Positions 34,436 through 42,485 of a DNA stretch of 64,000 bases are shown here, piece by piece. The DNA comes from JAITWN01 sp034002745 (lineage in GTDB: Bacteria; Pseudomonadota; Gammaproteobacteria; SZUA-140), in assembly GCA_034002745.1 (NCBI GenBank), contig JAVEZY010000008.1, positions 33,976-97,975 of the forward strand. Direction: 5' to 3'. The translations under genes were made by a program, and so were the position numbers. Each line of letters begins with the position of its first letter. Within the stretch, counting starts at the first letter, position 1. Below the pieces are notes generated by a model that was given only the letters and a program-made list of their open reading frames with translations, did no database searches and had not been told where the DNA came from.

Positions 34436-35700
34436 GGTTGCGGCTCTCCGAGTGGAATCAGAAGGTACCCTTCGGCCGCGGTGTTCCATGACACGAACAC
34501 CTGCTCGCCATGCGCCAGCAGCTGCGGGTGATCGGTGGCATCGGCACTGCTCGCCGTCGTTACCGGCGTCGACCAGCCGCGCCCGCCGTCGGTGGAGTGC
34601 ATCGAGCGCAGCTGAGTGCTTTCGCCGTCGAACTCCTTCCATGCCAGCCATACCCTTCCACTGGGATCGTGCGCGAGCACCGCGGGATGATCGGGCCGCA
34701 GCGCCGGGTCGCTGATCGGCATGGGCTTCGAAAGAGTCGCGCCTCCGTCTCTGGAGTGCGCATAGAACAGGCCGCGTGCGTCGGGCCCATTGTCGAACCA
34801 GGCGAAGTGATGAAGGCCCTGGCGGTCGATGGCAAGTGCCGGCCCGTGATGCGGGCAGGCATCGACGCGCCACTGTCCATGGGTGATGCGCCGCGGCGCA
34901 TCGCGGCTGTCGAGACGCATCAGGGCGTGATCGCGAACGTTGCCATCGTAGACGTGGCGCCAGAAGGCGCTGGGTACGCCGTCCGGCCCCAGAGCCAGCG
35001 CGATGCGGCAGCACTCGCAGGAGTGATCGACGAGCTTGACGTTGGGGGCGAAGGTCTCACCGCGGTCGGTCGAGACCGCGTGGTAGAGCGCTGCCCCTGG
35101 ATAGGGTTCGTCCGCCTTGCGGGCTGCGGATTCGTCGCGCTTGTCGATCCAGACCAGGTGTACCCGGTCCTCGGCGTCGATGATCAGGGCATCGAAGCGA
35201 TGGCTGATCACTTCGCGGTTGTCGTTGATGGTGATCGGGGTGGAAAAGGATTTGCCATCATCGACCGAGCGCGCGAAGCGGATGTCGCCGGAGAAGGGCC
35301 GTTCGCCCATGCGGGTGTAGCTGAGGTAGATCGTGCCATCTTCGCCAATCGCGATCTTGGGGCGGTTGTCGCCTGAGGTGGCGATGGGCTCGGCTTCGGC
35401 ATTCACGCGTGTCGCCGGGCCGAACGTACCGCTCGCATCGGGCGAGCGGTCGACCACGACATGCCCGTCTTCGGCCCGCACCCGCCACAGGCGCCCCTGC
35501 AGGTCGAACGCGGCCGAGACCGCGAGCGAAGTCTGCGCGGCCAGCATCCCGGCCCAGGCGTCTTCGCGCGAGCCGGCCGCCGTGGCGGCGAATCCGCTCA
35601 GCAGCGCCGGAATCAGCATGGCGGCGCAGAACAGGCGGCGGACAGAATGGCGCGCTGCGAGTCGTCGCCTGTTTCCCATTCCGCCCGCCGCTGTGTTCAT
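34432..35700 (-). CDS. Secreted BNR-repeat (sialidase-fold) protein with Cys/His motifs
   Basis: The 422-residue protein has an N-terminal signal region (LFCAAMLIPALLSGFAATAAG). Repeated BNR/Asp-box-like blades follow (SVDDGKSFSTPI, STDRGETFAPNV, SRDGGATLSKPM, STDGGRGWSTPV), indicating a beta-propeller. The usual sialidase arginine triad is not evident, so it is probably not a sialidase. Unusual motifs HSCECC (Cys 228, 230, 231) and DACPHHG (about residue 277) could bind a metal or haem or form a redox centre. It lies between a TonB-dependent receptor and a TlpA-like protein on one transcript and is most simply read as a periplasmic binding partner for the imported ligand. This role is inferred. 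Confidence 0.75.
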   Translation of the reverse strand: MNTAAGGMGNRRRLAARHSVRRLFCAAMLIPALLSGFAATAAGSREDAWAGMLAAQTSLAVSAAFDLQGRLWRVRAEDGHVVVDRSPDASGTFGPATRVNAEAEPIATSGDNRPKIAIGEDGTIYLSYTRMGERPFSGDIRFARSVDDGKSFSTPITINDNREVISHRFDALIIDAEDRVHLVWIDKRDESAARKADEPYPGAALYHAVSTDRGETFAPNVKLVDHSCECCRIALALGPDGVPSAFWRHVYDGNVRDHALMRLDSRDAPRRITHGQWRVDACPHHGPALAIDRQGLHHFAWFDNGPDARGLFYAHSRDGGATLSKPMPISDPALRPDHPAVLAHDPSGRVWLAWKEFDGESTQLRSMHSTDGGRGWSTPVTTASSADATDHPQLLAHGEQVFVSWNTAAEGYLLIPLGEPQP

Positions 35701-35741
35701 GCCGTTGTCCTTTCCGATGCCGATGCCCGGATTCTACCTGC

Positions 35742-37868
35742 TTACCAGCCGATCTCCACGCCCGCGTACCAGGTGCGCGGCAGACCCGGGGAATAGACCG
35801 GGGTCTGCGAGCTGACCGATGCACTGTCGGCATAGCGCTCGTCGGTAAGGTTCATCACCCGACCGAACACCTCGATGCTTTCGTTCAGGCGGTGGGTAAG
35901 GCGCAGGTTGAGCAGGTCATGACCTTCGTATTTGCCGTAAAGGTCCTGATCCTGCGCCTCCAGCCAGTAGGAGCCGATGTGCACCCACTCGAGCTGAGCG
36001 CGGGTAGCGCGCGTCGCCAGCCAGGTCAGGCGCGTGTTGGACATCCAGCGCGGGGCCGATTCCATCTCCGTGCCGCTGTAATCGACGCCATCGCTCACCC
36101 AGTCGACATAGCGGTGGCGCGCATGCGAAACCGCGGCATCGAAACGCCACTGCCGGCCGAACTCGCGGCCCAAGCCGAGCTCGATCCCCTTGTGCTCGGT
36201 TTCGCCCGCATTCACCGTGATGCTGACATCCGTGAGCGGATCGGTCTGGTTGACCAGGTCATCACGCTTGCGCAGCAGATAGGCGACCACGTCATAGCGC
36301 CAGCCTGCCGCTTCGCCGCGCAGGCCTACTTCCGTCTGGTCGGCCTTGATCGGCTTGAGCGACACCGCGTTCTGCGCGCGCACCAGCGCGCTGTCCGCGG
36401 TGCGATCGCTCCCGGCGCGGAACAGCTGGCTTTCCGAGGGGACGCGGAAGCCGTGGTTATGCGATGCATAGAGATGCGCGGAAGGGTGCAAGGCATAGGT
36501 CAGGCCGAACTTCGGGCTCCAGTGCGAAAAATCGGCTTCCGCATCGGGCAACTGATGAAAAACGCGCGGGCCGACGGGGGTGGTCGCATTGACCTGGCCC
36601 GAGAGTCGGTTGCTCATGTCATAACGGATGTCGTCATAGCGCAGGCCGGCCATGACGCGCAGACGCGTGGTCGGCGAGAACTCGGTATGGAGATAGGGCG
36701 AGGCGCTGCGGTAATCGACGTCGTAGTCGTAGATGCGCGCGCCGATGGTGTAGCTTTCATAGTTGCGGTCGGCGCCCGCGCCGGTGCGGGTGACGAGCAG
36801 ATTGTCTTCCTCGCGCGAGCCCGGGCTGTAGTCGACGTCGATGCCGGCGATCAACCGTGCCTGCATCAGCTCGGGGAAGTCGCGCCGCCACTTGGCCAGC
36901 ACGCCGTAGGACCATACCTCGCTGCGGGCGATGGTGGGGTCGAAGGAGAGACGGAAGGAGGCGTTGAGGTCCATCACGTTGCGGCGCACATAGGGCGTGA
37001 CCGATACCATGGTGTAGTCGCCGAGCTCGTGATCGATGGTGCTCGACAGGCGCATCGCCTCGACCTCGCGGAAGGCGATGGAGAAATTGTTCTTCTTCGG
37101 GTTGTTGAGGTAATCCTCGCGAATCAGCGGCGAGTTGGCGCCGGTCTGCTGATCGATGCGGGTCACGTTGAGCGAGGTGCGCATCGTCGTGCGCTCGCCG
37201 ACCGCGTAGTCCCAGCGCAGTCCGGCGCTGATCCGGTCGTAGTCGGTCGCCTTCCGCCAGCCGTCGGTGTGGCTGATGTTGAGATCGGCGCGCACGCCGC
37301 CCAGGCGGCCGATGCCGCTGTCCGCCGAGGCCAGCAGCCGGTACCAGCCGTAGCTGCCGCCTTCCAGCGAGGCAGCGCCGCCTGCTTCCGCGGCAGGCGC
37401 ACGGGTGAGGATGTTGACGATGCCGCCGATGGCATCCGAACCGTACAGCGCGGTACCCGGGCCACGCACCACCTCGATGCCGCTCGCCGCCGGGACATTC
37501 AACTCATAGAGCGCATTGTGATTGAAGAAGCCGGTGGCGCGGGTGGGAACCCCGTCCTCGAGAAAGAGGTAGAGCGGGCTGGTGGTGAAGGGCTGGCGGA
37601 TGGCGGTGGTATGGCCTTCGCCGTTGGTGACTGCGACCGCGACGCCGGGGATCTGGCTCATGATCTGCTGCGGATGGCTGGGCGCGGCGAAGTGGATCGC
37701 GTCTTCCTGGACGATGCCTACCGATGCGGGGGTTTGGAGCAGGCTCTCGGCTTCACGGGTACCGGTGACGGTCAGGATGTCCAGGCGTTCCGCGTCATCC
37801 TGGGCGCCGGCGCCGGAGGTGACCGTCAGACCGAGCAGGCAGACGGCAAGGCGTTTTCTGGCGAACAT
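35742..37868 (-). CDS. TonB-dependent outer-membrane receptor
   Basis: The 708-residue receptor has a signal peptide (KRLAVCLLGLTVTSGAGAQ), a TonB-box-like DILTVTGTRE, a plug domain (PQQIMSQIPGVAV, VEVVRGPGTALYGSDAIGGIVNIL) and a 22-strand barrel ending in the aromatic beta-signal VEIGW. Such proteins import siderophores, cobalamin, metals or other scarce ligands using TonB energy. The ATG at 37868 has GGGGGAG two bases upstream, a strong site. An earlier in-frame start would add 50 non-signal residues and is rejected. It starts an operon with the BNR and TlpA-like genes. The ligand is unknown; the Cys-rich partner suggests a metal or metallo-compound. Confidence 0.9.
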   Translation of the reverse strand: MFARKRLAVCLLGLTVTSGAGAQDDAERLDILTVTGTREAESLLQTPASVGIVQEDAIHFAAPSHPQQIMSQIPGVAVAVTNGEGHTTAIRQPFTTSPLYLFLEDGVPTRATGFFNHNALYELNVPAASGIEVVRGPGTALYGSDAIGGIVNILTRAPAAEAGGAASLEGGSYGWYRLLASADSGIGRLGGVRADLNISHTDGWRKATDYDRISAGLRWDYAVGERTTMRTSLNVTRIDQQTGANSPLIREDYLNNPKKNNFSIAFREVEAMRLSSTIDHELGDYTMVSVTPYVRRNVMDLNASFRLSFDPTIARSEVWSYGVLAKWRRDFPELMQARLIAGIDVDYSPGSREEDNLLVTRTGAGADRNYESYTIGARIYDYDVDYRSASPYLHTEFSPTTRLRVMAGLRYDDIRYDMSNRLSGQVNATTPVGPRVFHQLPDAEADFSHWSPKFGLTYALHPSAHLYASHNHGFRVPSESQLFRAGSDRTADSALVRAQNAVSLKPIKADQTEVGLRGEAAGWRYDVVAYLLRKRDDLVNQTDPLTDVSITVNAGETEHKGIELGLGREFGRQWRFDAAVSHARHRYVDWVSDGVDYSGTEMESAPRWMSNTRLTWLATRATRAQLEWVHIGSYWLEAQDQDLYGKYEGHDLLNLRLTHRLNESIEVFGRVMNLTDERYADSASVSSQTPVYSPGLPRTWYAGVEIGW

Positions 37869-37892
37869 TTCTCCCCCTGTTATTATTAGCGT

Positions 37893-37916
37893 CTTATAAC
37901 ATGTATCTAGAATACA
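37893..37916 (-). promoter_or_regulatory. Promoter and overlapping palindrome before the TonB receptor
   Basis: An extended -10 element (TGTTATAAG on the minus strand, 37893-37901) abuts a palindrome with TGTAT/ATACA arms (37902-37916). The palindrome would cover the spacer region, as a repressor operator does. It does not match a Fur box convincingly. Confidence 0.45.
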
Positions 37917-38023
37917 CATCCAGATTATGGGCGCGCTTGCCAGGGTGCGGAATGCGACATAGCGTCGCACCCCCCCCGGGTGCCGTCGCCTGTTTGCATC
38001 CCGCGTCCCGGCGTGCAAGACTG

Positions 38024-38050
38024 TTGATCAGTCAAATATTGTACGGTCAA
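38024..38050 (+). promoter_or_regulatory. Tandem candidate MarR operator before the exporter gene
   Basis: Two 12-base sites with TTG...CAA symmetry lie 15 bases apart: TTGATCAGTCAA (38024-38035) and TTGTACGGTCAA (38039-38050). The second ends two bases before the ATG of the exporter gene. The position, and the MarR gene in the same operon, suggest autoregulation. Confidence 0.55.
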
Positions 38051-38052
38051 CT

Positions 38053-39648
38053 ATGAATCACGCTGCTGCGCCCGCAGGAACGCCCGCCGGTTTTCGCGAC
38101 AAACTGCTCGCGATGCTGGGCCTGTGCTTCGTGCTGATCATGGTCGCTCTCGACCAGACGGTGATCGGCACGGCCCTGCCGACGATCGTGGCGGAGCTGG
38201 AGGGTTTCCACTGGTACGCCTGGGTCGGCACAGCCTATCTGCTGGCCTCGATCGTCACCGTGCCTGTCTTCGGCAAGCTCGGCGACGAGCATGGCCGGCG
38301 ACACTTCATTCTCGTGGCCATCGCCCTGTTCGCCGCTTCCTCACTGCTGTGCGGGCTGGCGCAGGACATGGCGCAGCTGGTATGGGCGCGGGTGCTGCAG
38401 GGCATCGCCGGCGGCATGCTGATCGCCACTACCTTCGCCAGCGTCCCCGACATGTTTCCCGAGCCGCGGGAAAGGTTGCGCTGGCAGGTGCTGTTCTCCT
38501 CCGCCTTTGGTCTCGCCAATGCCTTGGGTCCGACGCTGGGCGGAGCCATCACCGAATATCTGGGCTGGCGCTGGGTGTTCTATATCAATCCGCCGGTGGC
38601 GATGCTGGCATTGTGGTTCGTATGGCGGCACCTGCCGCTCATCCGGCATCGCGAAGGTCCGGCTTCGCGCCTCGACTGGCCCGGCGCGGTCCTGCTCGGC
38701 CTGACCCTGACCGGCGCACTGCTGTTGTTCGCATGGCTGGGGCAGGGGAAGTCCCTGCTGACGCTGCTCGCCCTGGGCGCCGGCACGGTGCTTGCGGGCG
38801 TCGCCCTGGTGCTGCGCGAGCGGCGCTGCCCGGATCCGCTGCTGCCGGTGGAGATGTTCGCCGATCGCACGCTGAGGTCACTGTTCCTGCTCTCCGCCCT
38901 GGTCGGGTTCTGTCTGTTCGGCATCGTCTATTACGCGCCGCTGCTGTTCCAGGGGGGATTCGGTCTCACCCCCAAGGAGGCGGGGTTGTTGGTGACGCCG
39001 CTTGCCGTGTTCATCACGGTGGGGAGCATCGTCAACGGACGCATCGTTTCCCGCTTGCGCACCCAGAACGTCATGCTCTATACCGGCTTGCTGGTCTTTG
39101 GCGGCGCCGCGATCGCGCTCGCCCAGATCGGCGCGGCAACGCCGCATGCGCTGATCTATGGCGTGATGGTGGTCGCCGGGCTGGGCATGGGTCTGCTGAT
39201 GCCCAATCTGACTCTGCTGGCGCAGTCCGCGGTGCCTCGTGCGCGTCTCGGTGTCACTACCGCCACGCTGCAGTCGACGCGCATGATCGGCGGCATGACC
39301 GGCATGGCGCTGATCGGCGTGCTGGTGACGCAGGCTTATCAGCGGACCGTGGGCGGCGCGCTGCGCGCTGCCGATGCCGGGCGCTGGACCGGATGGCTGG
39401 ACGATCCGAATGTGCTGATCGATCGCGAACAGGCGGCGGAATTCGCGGTAACCGCGGCCGGCGCGGGTGAGAACGTGCTGGCGATACTCGGCGAGGCGCG
39501 CGAGGCTCTGGTCACGGCCATCCATGGCGGGCACTGGCTGGTGGCCTTGGCCGCGCTCGCGGGATTGCTGATGGTGCATCGCCTGCCCGCGCTCAGCATA
39601 CACGGCGGCGCCGCGCGCCGGATCGGAGAGGTGGGGGAAAATACATGA
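38053..39648 (+). CDS. DHA2-family (EmrB/QacA-type) drug:H+ antiporter
   Basis: The 531-residue protein has about 14 membrane segments and the MFS signatures of the 14-TMS DHA2 family. These are VALDQTVIGTALPTI in the first segment, GKLGDEHGRRHFILVA (motif A), a WRWVFYINPPVAM segment and LGPTLGGAITEYLGWRW (motif C region). Such proteins expel drugs or toxic metabolites using the proton gradient. There is no Shine-Dalgarno; the candidate operator runs up to the ATG. It is followed with a four-base overlap by a MarR-family gene, the usual arrangement for a substrate-induced exporter. No EmrA-type adaptor is present. Confidence 0.9.
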   Translation: MNHAAAPAGTPAGFRDKLLAMLGLCFVLIMVALDQTVIGTALPTIVAELEGFHWYAWVGTAYLLASIVTVPVFGKLGDEHGRRHFILVAIALFAASSLLCGLAQDMAQLVWARVLQGIAGGMLIATTFASVPDMFPEPRERLRWQVLFSSAFGLANALGPTLGGAITEYLGWRWVFYINPPVAMLALWFVWRHLPLIRHREGPASRLDWPGAVLLGLTLTGALLLFAWLGQGKSLLTLLALGAGTVLAGVALVLRERRCPDPLLPVEMFADRTLRSLFLLSALVGFCLFGIVYYAPLLFQGGFGLTPKEAGLLVTPLAVFITVGSIVNGRIVSRLRTQNVMLYTGLLVFGGAAIALAQIGAATPHALIYGVMVVAGLGMGLLMPNLTLLAQSAVPRARLGVTTATLQSTRMIGGMTGMALIGVLVTQAYQRTVGGALRAADAGRWTGWLDDPNVLIDREQAAEFAVTAAGAGENVLAILGEAREALVTAIHGGHWLVALAALAGLLMVHRLPALSIHGGAARRIGEVGENT

Positions 39649-40124
39649 ATGACCGCCACAGCGCGTTGCTGCGGCAGCTGGGACGCACGGCCCGGGCGAT
39701 GTACGCCGCGTTCGAAGAAGAGGTGGGCTATGCCCTGCCGCGCTGGCGCATCCTGCAGGCGCTGCACATGCAGTCCTGCCTGACCCAGAAGGATCTCGCC
39801 GCACGGCTCGAGATGGATCCCGGCGCGCTCACGCGGCAACTCAAGGTGCTGGAAGCCGAGGGAATGATCACCCGGCGCCGCGCGGTCGAAGACAACAGGC
39901 TCAGCGACGTCGAGCTCACGCCGGCCGGCGCGGATCTCATCGCCGGCATGCAGCCCCGCCGCCACGCCTTCCTGCGTCGCATGCTCAGGGATTTTCCGGG
40001 AGACGAACTGGACACCACGATGGCGGTGCTGGAGCGGATGGAGGCGCGCTTTCATACGGTAGCCGGAGAGAGCAGAGCTCGTCGGGAAAGAGAAAGGATG
40101 AAAGATGAAAGTCGAGAGGAGTAG
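39645..40124 (+). CDS. MarR-family transcriptional regulator
   Basis: The 159-residue protein has a winged helix-turn-helix: ALHMQSCLTQKDLAARLEM as the HTH and LEAEGMITRRRAVEDNRLS as the wing with the conserved D-R/N-R pattern. N- and C-terminal helices form the dimer interface. MarR proteins repress exporter genes and release DNA on binding phenolic or other small ligands. Its ATG overlaps the exporter stop (ATGA), so the two are co-translated. The operator pair at 38024-38050 is the probable target. The C-terminus ends in a low-complexity charged tail (RARRERERMKDESREE) encoded by purine-rich DNA that belongs to a dispersed element. Confidence 0.88.
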   Translation: MNDRHSALLRQLGRTARAMYAAFEEEVGYALPRWRILQALHMQSCLTQKDLAARLEMDPGALTRQLKVLEAEGMITRRRAVEDNRLSDVELTPAGADLIAGMQPRRHAFLRRMLRDFPGDELDTTMAVLERMEARFHTVAGESRARRERERMKDESREE

Positions 40125-40180
40125 CCTGGGAAAGTCATGAATGTTTCTGTCCTCTTTCAGCTTTCCTCTGCTCCCTTTTC
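40085..40180. repeat. Purine-rich/pyrimidine-rich hairpin-like element
   Basis: A left arm with GGATGAAAGATGAAAG (about 40097-40112) and a right arm with CCTCTTTCAGCTTTCCTC (about 40151-40168) are imperfect inverted counterparts. Related elements occur near 47965 to 48405 and 62034 to 62126. The left arm forms the end of the MarR gene. Confidence 0.45.
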
Positions 40181-40236
40181 GATGACTTCACCGTGTTACT
40201 ACGGCAGGCCGGCGCTTTTTATCTAGAATCCCTTGC

Positions 40237-40515
40237 ATGGGAAGCTACGTCACTCCGTTTGGCCTGCGCATGCCGGAGGAACTCCGTGAGCGCATCACCC
40301 GCGCCGCGAAGGCCGGTCATCGCAGCCTCAACTCTGAACTGGTCCTGCGCCTGCAGGACAGCGTGGCGCAGGAAATGAACCGTGACGCTGACAGCGACGC
40401 GCGGCTCGGTCCCGAGGAAAGGCTGCTGCTGGAATATTTCGAGAATCTCCCCCCGAACCGGCAGCGGGCCCTGCTCGAGCTGCTGACCGGAAACGCGCCG
40501 GACGACGATGAGTGA
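40237..40515 (+). CDS. Arc-family ribbon-helix-helix DNA-binding protein
   Basis: The 92-residue protein has an RHH core: a strand (TPFGLRMP), helix A (EELRERITRAAKAGHRS) and helix B (LNSELVLRLQDSVAQ). A 45-residue acidic C-terminal region follows (ERLLLEYFENLPPNRQRALLELL). RHH proteins bind DNA as dimers and are often antitoxins or phage-type repressors. No toxin-like partner gene is adjacent, so it may be a stand-alone regulator. A possible -10 (TATCTAGAAT region, about 40220) lies just before the ATG and no good ribosome binding site is seen. Confidence 0.8.
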   Translation: MGSYVTPFGLRMPEELRERITRAAKAGHRSLNSELVLRLQDSVAQEMNRDADSDARLGPEERLLLEYFENLPPNRQRALLELLTGNAPDDDE

Positions 40516-40983
40516 GAGTGCGCCCGGGCAAGAGTCCGATCAAGTCTGACTGCTTCGACGCCGTTCGGACGAGCTCTGTCCGAAGTCAATGATTGCGCTG
40601 GTCCGGCTCCGATGCGATCGTTTCGGAGCCATCGGGCTTTCGTCATTCCCCCTTCTTCTGAACATCCCGACATCGTGACGCGTCCGGATTTCCGCTAACT
40701 TTTCCCGTTGCTCGCACTGGCGGTCTTCATCTTGTAAAATGCTGCGCTCGTCGAGTTGGCAGGGTCTCGATCGTCTCATGACTACCCGGCAGCACATGTC
40801 CCGGAGGTTCGCTCCACCATAGCGTCGCCGGTTGCGGCCATGTTCATGGCGCCCGTGGTTTGCTTGCTTCCGTCTCGGCGCATCCATTCGATTTCCGTCG
40901 CTGTTCAGCGCGGATCATTCGCCTTCCCCCCCGGCCTCGATCGCGGATGATCGCGTGCCGGCTCCATTCATTCTGGACGACCG
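40516..40983. other. Intergenic region with two tandem hairpins
   Basis: This 468-bp gap follows the RHH gene. Two perfect inverted repeats lie close together at its left end, described separately. The rest holds the SulP promoter region: the only A/T-rich patch is CTTGTAAAATG near 40733, a possible -10 without a good -35. No gene or RNA was recognised. Confidence 0.45.
40564..40630. terminator. Two tandem hairpins after the RHH gene
   Basis: TTCGGAC/GTCCGAA (40564-40570 and 40578-40584, 7-base loop) is followed by GGCTCCGA/TCGGAGCC (40605-40612 and 40623-40630, 10-base loop). Neither has a long T-run, although CTTTCGTCATT follows the second. They may end the RHH transcript or form a structured leader; the terminator call is tentative. 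Confidence 0.35.
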
Positions 40984-42471
40984 ATGCTCCAATCTTTCAG
41001 ACACAACTGGCTCTCCAACATCCGCGGTGATGTGCTCGCCGGGCTCGTGGTCGCGCTGGCCCTGGTCCCCGAAGCCATCGCTTTTTCGATCATCGCCGGG
41101 GTCGACCCCAAGGTGGGCCTCTACGCTTCGTTCTGTATCGCAGTGGTGATCGCCTTCGTCGGCGGTCGGCCCGGGATGATCTCCGCGGCCACCGGCGCCA
41201 TGGCCCTGTTGATGGTGACTCTGGTGAAGAACCATGGGCTGGAGTATTTGCTGGCGGCCACTCTGCTGTGCGGGGTGCTGCAGATCGTGGCCGGCTACCT
41301 GAAGCTGAGTGAGCTGATGCGTTTCGTCTCGCGCTCCGTCGTGACAGGCTTCGTCAATGCGCTGGCGATACTGATCTTCGTGGCGCAGTTGCCCGAGCTC
41401 ACCGGTGTCACTTGGCACGTCTATGCGATGACCGCTGCGGGTCTCGGCATCATTTATCTCTTCCCGCGCGTGCCGGGGATCGGCCGGCTGGTTCCGTCAC
41501 CGCTGGTATGCATCCTCGTGTTGAGCGCCATTGCGCTGGCGTTGGGGCTGGATATCCGCACGGTGGGCGACTTGGGTGAGCTTCCGGACTCGCTGCCCGT
41601 ATTCCTGTGGCCCGATGTGCCGCTGACCCTGGAGACCCTGGCGATCATCTTTCCCTATTCCGCCGCGCTTGCCGTGGTCGGATTGCTGGAATCGATGATG
41701 ACCGCAATCATCGTGGATGATCTGACCGACACGCCCAGCGACAAGAATCGCGAATGCAGGGGTCAGGGCGTTGCGAACATCGCATCCGGGCTGCTGGGCG
41801 GCATGGCGGGTTGCGCCATGATCGGCCAGTCGGTCATCAATGTGAAATCCGGCGGCCGCACCCGTCTGTCCACGCTCACCGCGGGTGTATTCCTGCTGTT
41901 GATGGTGGTGTTCCTCGGAGACTGGCTGAAGCAGATCCCCATGGCGGCGCTGGTCGCGGTGATGATCATGGTATCCATCGGCACCTTCAGCTGGGACTCC
42001 CTGCGCAATCTGAAAAAGTACCCGCTGTCGACCAACATCGTCATGGTGGCGACGGTCGTCGTGGTGGTGGCCACCCACAATCTGGCTTTCGGCGTGCTGG
42101 CCGGTGTGCTTCTGTCCTCGCTTTTCTTCGCCAACAAGGTTGGCCACTATATGGTCATCGATTCCGCGCTCGATGAGTCGGGCGAGCGCCGGACCTACCG
42201 GATCACCGGGCAGGTGTTCTTCACCTCGGCCGACAAGTTTATCGGCGCCTTTGATTTCAGGGAGGCCCTGGGCAAGGTGACCATCGATCTGGGGCGGGCG
42301 CATTTCTGGGATATCACCGCTGTGGCCGCCCTGGACAAGGTGGTGCTCAAGTTCCGCCGCGAGGGTACGGAGGTCGAAGTTCTGGGCCTCAACGAAGCCA
42401 GTGCCACCATCGTCGACAGGTTCGGGGTGCATGACAAACCCAAAGCCGCCGACCAGATCATGAGTCATTGA
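40984..42471 (+). CDS. SulP-family anion transporter with STAS domain
   Basis: The 495-residue protein has about 10-12 membrane segments with the SulP start (FRHNWLSNIRGDVLAGLVVALALVPEAIAFS) and the GVDPKVGLYASF and MISAATGAMALL signatures. A cytoplasmic STAS domain occupies about residues 400-490 (KVTIDLGRAHFWDITAVAALDKV). SulP proteins move sulfate, bicarbonate, dicarboxylates or other anions, often with Na+. Substrate cannot be set from sequence; a bicarbonate or other anion role is as likely as sulfate because no sulfate-assimilation gene is nearby. A universal stress protein gene follows after 14 bp, a pairing seen with several SulP transporters. Confidence 0.9.
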   Translation: MLQSFRHNWLSNIRGDVLAGLVVALALVPEAIAFSIIAGVDPKVGLYASFCIAVVIAFVGGRPGMISAATGAMALLMVTLVKNHGLEYLLAATLLCGVLQIVAGYLKLSELMRFVSRSVVTGFVNALAILIFVAQLPELTGVTWHVYAMTAAGLGIIYLFPRVPGIGRLVPSPLVCILVLSAIALALGLDIRTVGDLGELPDSLPVFLWPDVPLTLETLAIIFPYSAALAVVGLLESMMTAIIVDDLTDTPSDKNRECRGQGVANIASGLLGGMAGCAMIGQSVINVKSGGRTRLSTLTAGVFLLLMVVFLGDWLKQIPMAALVAVMIMVSIGTFSWDSLRNLKKYPLSTNIVMVATVVVVVATHNLAFGVLAGVLLSSLFFANKVGHYMVIDSALDESGERRTYRITGQVFFTSADKFIGAFDFREALGKVTIDLGRAHFWDITAVAALDKVVLKFRREGTEVEVLGLNEASATIVDRFGVHDKPKAADQIMSH

Positions 42472-42485
42472 TAAGGAGGATCGGG

